A stretch of DNA of 11,851 nt, taken from the NCBI GenBank assembly GCA_030681075.1, contig JAUXUE010000059.1, forward strand, positions 1 to 11,851. The letters run 5' to 3'. Below, one piece after another: positions 1 to 6,053 of this stretch (its first letter is position 1; each line of letters begins with the position of its first letter). Under the pieces are notes generated by a model. The model saw nothing but the letters and a program-made list of their open reading frames with translations. It was not told where the DNA came from and did no database searches. The DNA is from Candidatus Amesbacteria bacterium. GTDB taxonomy: Bacteria; Patescibacteriota; Microgenomatia; CAZETR01; Amesbacteraceae. The translations under genes and the position numbers were made by a program.

Positions 1-1
1 A

Positions 2-1498
2 AAGACAAATGTAAATATAGATCGCAAGAAATTATTACTTCGCTTAAATGATTTGCAATATAGCCGCAATGATATGGCCTTTATCCGAGGAACATATCGT
101 GTTAGAGGGGATTTGTTGGATATTTATCCCGCCTATCAGGATACAGGATACAGGATACAAGCCTCTGGAGACGAAATCACAAAAATTTCTAGTATAAATC
201 CGATCACAGGTGAAGTCATTTCAGAAACCAAAAAAATAATAATCTATGCCGCCAAGCATTTTCAGGCTGATAAAGAGAGTTTTAAGAGTGCATTTGTCCA
301 GATTGAATCAGATTTAAAGATGCAGGTAGATTTATTAAAATCTCAAAATAAGGTATTAGAGGCGCACAGAATTCAGCAAAGAGTGACATATGATCTGGAA
401 ATGATACAGGAACTTGGTTACGTCAATGGAATTGAAAATTATTCCCGTTATTTTGATGGAAGAAAGCCCGGCGATGCGCCTTATTCTCTACTCGACTACT
501 TTCCGTCTGACTATTTGACAATTATTGACGAATCGCATATATCTGTTCCTCAAATCCGAGGTATGTACAATGGAGACAGGTCTAGAAAGCAGACTTTGAT
601 AGATTATGGATTTAGATTACCGTCAGCTCTGGATAATAGACCTTTGAAATTTGATGAGTTTATGAGACGAGTTGGACAGACTGTCTACGTTTCAGCGACC
701 CCCAATGAATGGGAAATTTCTCTTTCCGAAAACAAGATAGTAGAACAATTGGTTAGACCGACTGGCCTTATTGATCCCTTGGTTGAAATTCATCCGACTA
801 CTGGGCAAATCCAAAATTTGATAGACAAAATTATTGAGAGGACTTCAAAACACCAAAGAGTTCTCGTTACTACAATGACCAAGCGAATGGCCGAAGACTT
901 GGCAAACTATTTGGATGAGCAAAAAATTAAAGTCCATTATTTACATTCTGATTTGGATACATTGGAACGCTTAGATATTTTGGATGATTTACGGGCGGGT
1001 AAATATGATGTCATAGTAGGAATAAATTTACTCCGTGAAGGCCTGGATTTACCGGAGGTCTCTATGGTGGCTATATTGGATGCTGACAAAGAGGGATTTT
1101 TGAGATCAAGAACTAGCTTAATTCAGACTATGGGCAGGGCTGCCCGGCATGTCGAAGGAACGGTAGTCATGTATGCAGACAAGATCACCGATTCTATGAA
1201 AAATGCGATTGATGAAGTGACCAGAAGACGCAATATCCAGCTCGTTTACAATCAAAAAAATAATATTACTCCACAATCGATAACCAAAGCTATCAGGGAA
1301 AGAATTGTCACAAAAGAGGAAAAAAATATTATAGATGCTTCCGACGTCGACATGTCAAAGGTTAATCAGTTAGTCCCAGAGGATCGCATGAAACTCATTA
1401 GACTCATGACTCGTCAGATGAATGCAGCAGCCAAGTCCCTCGAATTCGAGCTGGCAGCGAAAATTAGGGATAGAATTAAGGAGATTATATTAACCTAA
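2..1498 (+). CDS. uvrB: Excinuclease ABC subunit B, 5'-truncated by window edge
   Basis: UvrB is the damage-verifying helicase-like subunit that UvrA loads on DNA and that recruits UvrC. The frame is open from base 2, so about 498 C-terminal residues are visible and roughly the first quarter, including Walker A, lies outside the window. The visible part begins in the conserved stretch leading to RGTYRVRGD. Numbering from base 2, I see the Walker B/motif II DESH (176-179), SATP (231-234), YNGDRSRK, the helicase C-terminal half with GINLLREGLDLPEVS and QTMGRAARH (375-383), and a C-terminal UVR helical hairpin (about 462-496) that binds UvrC. The internal TTG at 53 is not the start, because homology continues upstream of it. 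The stop overlaps the stop of the convergent gene by 4 bp. A 7-bp tandem repeat lies at 137-159. Identification is near certain. Confidence 0.98.
   Translation, partial: KTNVNIDRKKLLLRLNDLQYSRNDMAFIRGTYRVRGDLLDIYPAYQDTGYRIQASGDEITKISSINPITGEVISETKKIIIYAAKHFQADKESFKSAFVQIESDLKMQVDLLKSQNKVLEAHRIQQRVTYDLEMIQELGYVNGIENYSRYFDGRKPGDAPYSLLDYFPSDYLTIIDESHISVPQIRGMYNGDRSRKQTLIDYGFRLPSALDNRPLKFDEFMRRVGQTVYVSATPNEWEISLSENKIVEQLVRPTGLIDPLVEIHPTTGQIQNLIDKIIERTSKHQRVLVTTMTKRMAEDLANYLDEQKIKVHYLHSDLDTLERLDILDDLRAGKYDVIVGINLLREGLDLPEVSMVAILDADKEGFLRSRTSLIQTMGRAARHVEGTVVMYADKITDSMKNAIDEVTRRRNIQLVYNQKNNITPQSITKAIRERIVTKEEKNIIDASDVDMSKVNQLVPEDRMKLIRLMTRQMNAAAKSLEFELAAKIRDRIKEIILT
137..159 (+). repeat. Tandem 7-bp repeat CAGGATA, about 3.3 copies, inside uvrB
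   Basis: Three perfect copies of caggata lie head to tail, followed by a partial ca, in the uvrB segment just after RGDLLDIYPAY. The unit length is not a multiple of three, so the copies are read in three different phases (giving QDTGYRIQ) and gain or loss of one unit would frameshift uvrB. Three units (21 bp) are neutral for frame. Confidence 0.9.
1418..1485 (+). repeat. uvrB 3'-end direct repeat, copy A (native, in frame)
   Basis: This is the part of uvrB encoding the UVR hairpin. Its last 50 bp (1436-1485) recur at 2062-2111 with 46 of 50 bases identical. The upstream part (1418-1435) matches the second copy only weakly, at ATGAATG and scattered bases. Offset to copy A' is 626 bp. The four differences in the strong block are all third-codon-position, synonymous changes. 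Confidence 0.93.
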
Positions 1499-1971
1499 CG
1501 AAGGAGTAATGCAACTGGAATAATATCCTGAAAACCCGTTGCCTCAATTAATGATCTAACATATTCATCTGGATCAGGATAGACATTATTTGCGTCACTT
1601 TCAATTCTCATATAAGTTGTTACACCATTTTGGCCTCCTCCTCCAGAACTCGAAGTTGCGCGATAAAGTATCTTATTTTTATCGCAATATATTCCAGGAG
1701 CTTGACCCCTTATACGATTAACTTCTAATTGTATATTTCTATACATTTCCATCATATTGTCAGATTCTCCTACAACCGTTCTATTAATTGTCGCCATTAA
1801 ATCACCAATTGTATTGGGTTTTGCCTTGGTTGGTATAAGAAGACTTGAAGATCTTTCATCTTGAAGCTCTACGAGTGCATACACAATGCCAGAAGCTCGT
1901 GTTACCACTTTAGCAAAATGCCCTTTTTCCAATAAGTCGTGGCTCCATGAATCTGTATCAATGAATCTCAT
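1495..1971 (-). CDS. Hypothetical protein, 158 aa, unrecognised
   Basis: I do not recognise this protein. It is soluble-looking, with no signal peptide or convincing membrane segment. It has a Ser/Gly-rich loop (SSSGGGG, 107-113), an Asn/Asp/Pro-rich turn region (126-135) and a hydrophobic C-terminus (IIPVALLLR). I choose ATG at 1971 over the GTG at 1986 because a TTGACA-17-TATTGT promoter (2006-1978, minus strand) puts the -10 box over the GTG start region and exactly 6 nt before the ATG, implying a leaderless mRNA. The gene is convergent with uvrB (TAG/TAA overlap at 1495-1498) and sits between the two uvrB-tail repeats, so it is probably a laterally acquired cargo gene. Function is unknown; an intact reading frame and a promoter support it being a gene. 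Confidence 0.7.
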   Translation of the reverse strand: MRFIDTDSWSHDLLEKGHFAKVVTRASGIVYALVELQDERSSSLLIPTKAKPNTIGDLMATINRTVVGESDNMMEMYRNIQLEVNRIRGQAPGIYCDKNKILYRATSSSGGGGQNGVTTYMRIESDANNVYPDPDEYVRSLIEATGFQDIIPVALLLR

Positions 1972-1977
1972 GATGGC

Positions 1978-2006
1978 ACAATACACCTATATTTATTTAT
2001 TGTCAA
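1978..2006 (-). promoter_or_regulatory. Predicted sigma70-type promoter for the minus-strand hypothetical gene
   Basis: On the minus strand a perfect TTGACA (2006-2001), a 17-bp AT-rich spacer and TATTGT (1983-1978) are followed by 6 nt and then the ATG at 1971. Transcription would be expected to begin at or next to the ATG. It is back to back with the plus-strand promoter copy that starts at 2015. Confidence 0.6.
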
Positions 2007-2014
2007 CACTTCCG

Positions 2015-2045
2015 CTTGAACAAAACCCGAATTGTTCGATAAAAT
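2015..2045 (+). promoter_or_regulatory. Duplicate of the uvrA promoter region (copy P)
   Basis: The 17-mer cttgaacaaaacccgaa (2015-2031) is identical to 2448-2464 in front of uvrA. Here it forms TTGAAC (2016-2021), an 18-bp spacer and TAAAAT (2040-2045), the same geometry as the uvrA promoter. It also carries an inverted repeat, gaacaa (2018-2023) and ttgttc (2032-2037), that the uvrA copy lacks. It now points into the displaced uvrB tail, not into uvrA, so it is either a relic or the promoter of a micro-ORF. Confidence 0.6.
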
Positions 2046-2121
2046 GAATGTTGTGATTGAATCCCTCGAATTCGAGCTGGCTGCAAAAATTAGGGATAGA
2101 ATTAAAGAAATACAACGATAA
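2044..2121 (+). pseudogene. Displaced second copy of the uvrB 3' end (UVR-motif fragment A')
   Basis: In frame from ATG 2044 to TAA 2119-2121 this encodes a 25-residue peptide whose core SLEFELAAKIRDRIKEI is identical to the end of UvrB, with a different last pair of residues (QR instead of ILT) and a diverged start (NVVIE for NAAAK). The DNA match is 46/50 over 2062-2111 with only synonymous changes. The most likely reading is a uvrB remnant left by recombination. A weaker alternative is a translated micro-peptide: a TAAAAT box ends at 2045, with an in-frame GTG at 2053 seven nt later. A bare UVR hairpin could in principle compete with UvrB for UvrC; nothing here proves expression. Confidence 0.75.
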
Positions 2122-2122
2122 C

Positions 2123-2151
2123 TTGACAATTTCATATTTTAGACTTAGACT
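2123..2151 (+). promoter_or_regulatory. Predicted promoter for the small gene at 2159
   Basis: A perfect TTGACA (2123-2128), a 17-bp spacer and TAGACT (2146-2151) begin 2 bp after the stop of the uvrB remnant. The ATG at 2159 lies 7 nt beyond the -10 box and the ATG at 2156 lies 4 nt beyond it, so the transcript would be leaderless or nearly so. Confidence 0.6.
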
Positions 2152-2158
2152 AACGATG

Positions 2159-2404
2159 ATGGCTAGATGCTGTGAAGTACATTCAGAAGTTACAGAGAGT
2201 GGCTATGGTACTTGGACAGTTGGCAATCTTAAGGTAAAAGTAATACAGAGAATTTCTGTAAAAGATTTGCCGGCTCAGTGTGCGATAGATAGTGCCATAG
2301 CTAGAGTAAAAAGTCAGTCTTTAACTGGAGGCATATCTCCATGTAAGTGTGGGCTCCAAATCTCCTGGGATCCCATTATCATTCCAGTTGATGAAGTAAA
2401 ATAA
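2159..2404 (+). CDS. Small Cys-containing hypothetical protein, 81 aa
   Basis: I do not recognise this protein. It has five cysteines (4, 5, 41, 62, 64), including CC near the N-terminus and a CKC pair near the C-terminus, which might bind metal but match no motif I can name. There is no signal peptide or membrane segment. The frame runs upstream to a TTG at 2057, but that stretch reads the uvrB remnant out of phase and lies upstream of the TTGACA/TAGACT promoter, so I place the start at ATG 2159 (or 2156). It occupies the same position in its repeat unit (after a uvrB tail, before a uvrA promoter copy) as the unrelated minus-strand gene does in the other unit. A decayed or spurious ORF is possible. 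Confidence 0.55.
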   Translation: MARCCEVHSEVTESGYGTWTVGNLKVKVIQRISVKDLPAQCAIDSAIARVKSQSLTGGISPCKCGLQISWDPIIIPVDEVK

Positions 2405-2447
2405 TATTCAAATTGAACAGAATCCTCAGTTTATTATTAATCAACCA

Positions 2448-2478
2448 CTTGAACAAAACCCGAAACGTGATATACAAT
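2448..2478 (+). promoter_or_regulatory. Predicted uvrA promoter (copy P')
   Basis: TTGAAC (2449-2454), an 18-bp spacer and TACAAT (2473-2478) precede uvrA. Unlike other starts in the window, this leaves about 25 nt of leader, and GGGGTGAG (2496-2503) sits 6 nt before the uvrA ATG as a plausible Shine-Dalgarno sequence. The first 17 bp are an exact repeat of 2015-2031. uvrA thus has its own promoter separate from uvrB. Confidence 0.65.
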
Positions 2479-2509
2479 AAAGATTCAGGTTAATTGGGGT
2501 GAGTTATGT

Positions 2510-5335
2510 ATGAATGACAAGATAATTATCAAAGGAGCCAGGGAGCATAATCTAAAAAATGTGGATCTGGAGATACCAAAAAACAAGTTGGTTGTGTTTA
2601 CGGGATTATCTGGAAGTGGCAAGTCTTCCATGGCCTTTGACACAATTTATGCCGAAGGGCAAAGAAGATATGTCGAGAGTTTGTCGAGTTATGCCAGGCA
2701 ATTTTTGGGAATTATGGATAAGCCTGATGTCGATCAGATTGTCGGATTATCACCTGCGATATCTATATATCAAAAATCTACCAGCCACAACCCCAGATCG
2801 ACTGTGGGAACGGTAACCGAAATTTATGATTACTTAAGACTCTTATTTGCTCGTATTGGTCATCCTCATTGTCCCCAATGTGGCCATGAGATAGCCCATT
2901 TATCACCACAGCAAATAGTTGAACTTATTCAGGAGTTAGCCAATCAGGCACTAGGCACTAGTAAATTAGTCAGAATATTAATTCTGGCACCAGTAATTAA
3001 AGACAGGAAAGGAGAATTTACAGATTTATTTAGTAATCTCAGACAAAAAGGCTATAGCAAGGTCAGATTGGACGGTAAAATAATTGGTCTAGGTGAAGAT
3101 TTGTTTATTCTGAAAAACAACAAGCACAAAGTCGATGTGGTGATAGACAAGCTTATATTTGACAAAAAGACCGATATCAAATCGAGATTATTTGAAGCCG
3201 TCGAGGCAGCCCTTAAGCTATCGGACGGGTTGTGTATAGCTGGCATTGTTAAGGACAAAAGTTTTGATTTCCCAGACAAACCACTAGATATCGAAGACCA
3301 TCTTTATTCTGAAAAATTTGCCTGTCCGGTTTGCAATCTTTCGCTTCCAGAGATAGAACCCAGATTATTTTCTTTCAATTCTCCCCATGGTGCTTGTCCT
3401 ACTTGTACAGGTCTGGGAGTAAGACAAAAGATTGATCCTGAGGTTGTTCTCAATCCTAGGTTGACTATTTCTGAAGGAGGAATACTGCCTTATGCCAATA
3501 CATTTGCTTATGATGGTTGGTTTGCCAAGAAAATATCCTCTCTGGGAATCCCCCTCAAAGTTCCTATTGGTGAATTGTCAAAAAAAGAAAGAGATTTAAT
3601 ATTGAATGGTGGCGAAGGATTCGAAGGTTTTATCGCAAACCTGGAAAGAAGGTACCGGGAAACTCAATCGGATTTTGTCAGAACTGAAATAGAAAAGTAT
3701 ATGCGAAAGGAAATTTGTCCAGTTTGCAAAGGTCAGAGACTTAAGCCAGAGGCCTTGGGAGTAACCATAAACAATAAAAATATAGTTGATGTGGCTCATA
3801 GCCCAATTTTAAATTGTATAGATCTCCTAAGTAACCTAAGCAACTTAAGTAACCGAGAAACTATTATCTCGAGGCCTATACTAAAGGAAATTGGCGATAG
3901 ACTGGGATTTTTGACATCAGTTGGATTAGGTTATCTGACACTCAATAGATCAGCAAACACTTTGTCTGGGGGTGAAGCTCAGCGGATCAGGTTAGCTTCC
4001 CAGATAGGGTCCGGATTATCAGGAGTTTTGTATGTACTCGACGAACCGTCTATTGGATTACATCAACGGGATAATCAAAAGCTAATTGATACCTTGAAGA
4101 GACTTCGAGATTTGGGCAATTCAGTTATAGTGGTCGAGCACGACGCAGACATGATGAAACAGTCTGATTGGTTGGTGGATTTTGGTCCTGGAGCAGGGGA
4201 ATTGGGTGGCAAAGTAATTTCAGAGGGAACACCTGCACATGTAATGCAAGATAAAAATTCATTGACAGGAAAATATCTATCAGGCAAAAAAACTATTAAT
4301 ACCTCACCCCTAACCCCTCTCCTGAATTCAGGAGAGGGGAACGCAAGGGGAGAGGTGTTAGAAATCCGCGGTGTTACCCAAAATAATTTAAAAAATATCA
4401 ATGTCAAGTTTCCACTCGGAAAACTGATAACTATTAGTGGTGTCTCAGGATCTGGCAAATCGACACTTCTGACGGACGTTCTCTATCACGCGATGGCCAG
4501 GCATTACAATCCCGAGCATAGAGAAAAGCCTGGAGCTTATAAAGAATTAATTGGTCTTGAACACATCAATAAAGTAGTCATGGTTGATCAATCTCCTATT
4601 GGCCGGACTCCGAGATCCAATCCAGCAACTTACACTGGTTTATTTACTCATATCAGAGACCTATTTGCCTTAGTGCCTGAAGCTCGAATCAGAGGTTATG
4701 GAATCGGCCGATTCTCATTCAATGTCAAGGGAGGCAGGTGTGAAGCTTGCCAAGGTGAAGGTCAGCTAAAAATTGAAATGCAGTTTTTGCCAGACGTTTA
4801 TGTCAATTGTGAAGTCTGTGGTGGAAAGCGTTATAACTCTGAGACATTGGAAGTTGTATATAAAGGTAAAAATATATTTGAAGTCCTGTCTATGACGGTA
4901 GAGGAAGCTCTAGAATTTTTTAGATTTCTGCCTCCTGCTCGTGAGATACTTCAGACTTTAGTTGATGTAGGTTTGGGTTATATCAGACTTGGTCAGCAAG
5001 CACCAACGTTGTCAGGAGGCGAGGCACAGAGAGTTAAATTATCAGCAGAGCTTTCAAAACGGGCAACCGGCAAGACATTTTATATTCTTGATGAACCAAC
5101 CACGGGACTTCATTTTGCCGATCTGGAAAAATTATTAATTGTTTTAAGAAGATTGGTATCATCTGGAAATACAGTGGTTGTCATTGAGCACAATCTCGAT
5201 GTGCTCAAAAATTCTGACTGGATAATTGACCTTGGTCCCGATGGTGGGGACCTTGGCGGCCACCTCGTCGCCTCCGGCACTCCCTCCCAAATCTCCAAAT
5301 CCAAGAATTCTTATACCGGCCAATATCTTCGTTAA
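2510..5335 (+). CDS. uvrA: Excinuclease ABC subunit A
   Basis: UvrA is the dimeric, DNA-scanning ABC ATPase that recognises distortions and loads UvrB in nucleotide excision repair. At 941 residues it is full length. Motifs in order: Walker A GLSGSGKSS (32-40), the conserved GTVTEIYDYLRLLFARIG region leading into a zinc-type CPQC, further CxxC pairs (CPVC, CPTC, CPVC), ABC signature LSGGEAQR (about 485), Walker B LDEPSIGLH, second Walker A GVSGSGKST (about 644-652), zinc module CEAC ... CEVC, second signature LSGGEAQR (about 834) and LDEPTTGLH. ATG 2510 has an SD-like GGGGTGAG upstream. Oddities: the usually charged linker between the ABC halves is encoded by a GC-rich palindrome (SPLTPLLNSGEGNARGEV, about 600-617), a 9-bp tandem repeat encodes LSN three times, and the normally SI(D/E)QK motif reads SIYQK. 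No frameshift is seen. Confidence 0.99.
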   Translation: MNDKIIIKGAREHNLKNVDLEIPKNKLVVFTGLSGSGKSSMAFDTIYAEGQRRYVESLSSYARQFLGIMDKPDVDQIVGLSPAISIYQKSTSHNPRSTVGTVTEIYDYLRLLFARIGHPHCPQCGHEIAHLSPQQIVELIQELANQALGTSKLVRILILAPVIKDRKGEFTDLFSNLRQKGYSKVRLDGKIIGLGEDLFILKNNKHKVDVVIDKLIFDKKTDIKSRLFEAVEAALKLSDGLCIAGIVKDKSFDFPDKPLDIEDHLYSEKFACPVCNLSLPEIEPRLFSFNSPHGACPTCTGLGVRQKIDPEVVLNPRLTISEGGILPYANTFAYDGWFAKKISSLGIPLKVPIGELSKKERDLILNGGEGFEGFIANLERRYRETQSDFVRTEIEKYMRKEICPVCKGQRLKPEALGVTINNKNIVDVAHSPILNCIDLLSNLSNLSNRETIISRPILKEIGDRLGFLTSVGLGYLTLNRSANTLSGGEAQRIRLASQIGSGLSGVLYVLDEPSIGLHQRDNQKLIDTLKRLRDLGNSVIVVEHDADMMKQSDWLVDFGPGAGELGGKVISEGTPAHVMQDKNSLTGKYLSGKKTINTSPLTPLLNSGEGNARGEVLEIRGVTQNNLKNINVKFPLGKLITISGVSGSGKSTLLTDVLYHAMARHYNPEHREKPGAYKELIGLEHINKVVMVDQSPIGRTPRSNPATYTGLFTHIRDLFALVPEARIRGYGIGRFSFNVKGGRCEACQGEGQLKIEMQFLPDVYVNCEVCGGKRYNSETLEVVYKGKNIFEVLSMTVEEALEFFRFLPPAREILQTLVDVGLGYIRLGQQAPTLSGGEAQRVKLSAELSKRATGKTFYILDEPTTGLHFADLEKLLIVLRRLVSSGNTVVVIEHNLDVLKNSDWIIDLGPDGGDLGGHLVASGTPSQISKSKNSYTGQYLR
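3827..3853 (+). repeat. Imperfect 9-bp tandem repeat in uvrA (LSN x3)
   Basis: Three 9-mers, ctaagtaac / ctaagcaac / ttaagtaac, encode LSNLSNLSN followed by R in a loop of the first ABC half. The unit keeps the reading frame, so copy-number change would only lengthen the loop. Confidence 0.8.
4301..4356. repeat. GC-rich palindromic repeat element embedded in frame in uvrA
   Basis: The core is a perfect 26-bp palindrome at 4314-4339 (half-site cccctctcctgaa, centre GAATTC). It is enclosed by outer arms 4301-4310 (acctcacccc) and 4347-4356 (ggggagaggt) that pair at 9 of 10 positions. Its base composition is unlike the AT-rich DNA around it. It is translated as part of the UvrA inter-domain linker. 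The ctcacccc/ctctcc type of sequence resembles widespread bacterial palindromic interspersed repeats; I infer it is a mobile repeat tolerated in a flexible linker, like Rickettsia palindromic elements. Confidence 0.8.
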
Positions 5336-5348
5336 TCTAGACTTATAG

Positions 5349-5354
5349 TATAAT
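5349..5354 (+). promoter_or_regulatory. Consensus -10 box (TATAAT) before the frameshifted GNAT-like gene
   Basis: A perfect TATAAT begins 13 bp after the uvrA stop and is followed by exactly 6 nt and then the ATG at 5361. I see no good -35 hexamer at 16-18 bp spacing. The geometry predicts a leaderless transcript. Confidence 0.55.
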
Positions 5355-5360
5355 ACACTC

Positions 5361-5953
5361 ATGTCTTTTAAACTCGAATTCGATCTAATGATAAATAGTG
5401 AAGCATATGAGCCAAAAGCTCATGCAATACCTTCGCTGGTAAGTTGGCTTAGAATAGTGACAATGCTTAACGCCAAGCCAGGAGACGATATTGTTGTCCA
5501 ACCGATTATACTGGTTCTAAATCGGTTGTAGAACAATGGCTGAAAACGCCAAAATTACTTGTATATTTATATGGAAGTCCTAGCAATATACTCGAGAATG
5601 GTTGGTATGGATATTTAACTCTATATCTAAATGAAATTAATCATTCATTACAAACCGAGATTACGTATGGAATATTTGATATTTCTCATTCGAATATGGG
5701 TTACACAACAAGGGCACTAGATATGGCTCTACGGCTTGTTGAATACGCTTGTGTTACCTTCGGTGTTCCACTAACTGCCCATGCTACAGAAGTAAGCGAT
5801 GAGAACCCGGGGTCAATGAAGGTACTACTAAAAAATACTTATGTTTTAACGACTACTAACAATAAATCTCCAATTCGTATGGGTGGGAGTAATATGCTTG
5901 CTCAAAAATATCCATCTAATTTTCTTAATCCAAATAAATATTCAATTTGGTAG
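5361..5953 (+). pseudogene. Frameshifted gene, possible GNAT-like acetyltransferase relative
   Basis: From ATG 5361 the frame runs MSFKLEFDL... to GDDIVVQ, then hits TAG at 5529-5531. A second frame, open from 5471, continues smoothly as DYTGSKSVVEQWL... to TAG at 5951-5953. Joined near 5499-5503 they give one protein of about 197 residues, so a single-base loss (net -1) explains the break. The segment from MGYTTRALDMALRLVEYACV to NPGSMKVLLKNTYV resembles the core of GNAT acetyltransferases (acetyl-CoA-binding helix, then N-x-x-S and a late strand), though the R/Q-x-x-G-x-G/A loop is not well kept. The gene sits directly after uvrA and before a RAYT element, in an accessory slot. A sequencing or assembly error could also produce the break. 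The family call is tentative; the split frame is clear. Confidence 0.65.
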
Positions 5954-6030
5954 AAATAACTTTGTTCAGATAGTCTCGATTCCTCCATTCTCAAAACCTC
6001 CAAAGGCCAAGGCTATTTTCTGAGTTAAAG

Positions 6031-6053
6031 CTTTCCACCCCAAGGGTGGAAAG
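6031..6053. repeat. REP-like hairpin, left end of RAYT element
   Basis: Perfect 10-bp arms ctttccaccc (6031-6040) and gggtggaaag (6044-6053) surround a CAA loop. The hairpin abuts the RAYT stop codon (6054-6056, minus strand). It matches the reverse complement of the right-end hairpin at 22 of 23 positions. On the plus strand it is followed by ttattct, so it might also end transcription from the upstream gene. Confidence 0.88.

Noticed and set aside
2018..2038. Possible LexA/SOS box: gaacaa-N8-ttgttc and CGAA-TTG-TTCG in the duplicated promoter copy
   Set aside because: Half-site spacing does not match known LexA boxes (such as GAAC-N4-GTTC), and the symmetric half is missing from the copy actually in front of uvrA.
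1436..2111. Attachment-site pair of an integrative element targeting the end of uvrB
   Set aside because: The repeats look att-like, but there is no integrase between them and the promoter segment is duplicated as well, which fits homologous recombination better.
2057..2158. Longer version of the small gene starting at TTG 2057
   Set aside because: This stretch is the uvrB remnant read out of phase, and a good promoter lies downstream of the TTG.
4075..4458. Minus-strand ORF of 127 codons opposite uvrA, crossing the palindrome
   Set aside because: It is a shadow of conserved uvrA coding sequence and has no promoter or family resemblance.
5373..5383. Third occurrence of ctcgaattcga (also at 1439 and 2065), each near an accessory gene
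   Set aside because: Several 11-bp repeats are expected by chance in a window of this size, and the match does not extend.
5471..5531. Programmed -1 frameshift joining the two halves of the GNAT-like gene
   Set aside because: I find no slippery heptamer or clear downstream stem in the overlap of the two frames; a base deletion or sequence error is simpler.
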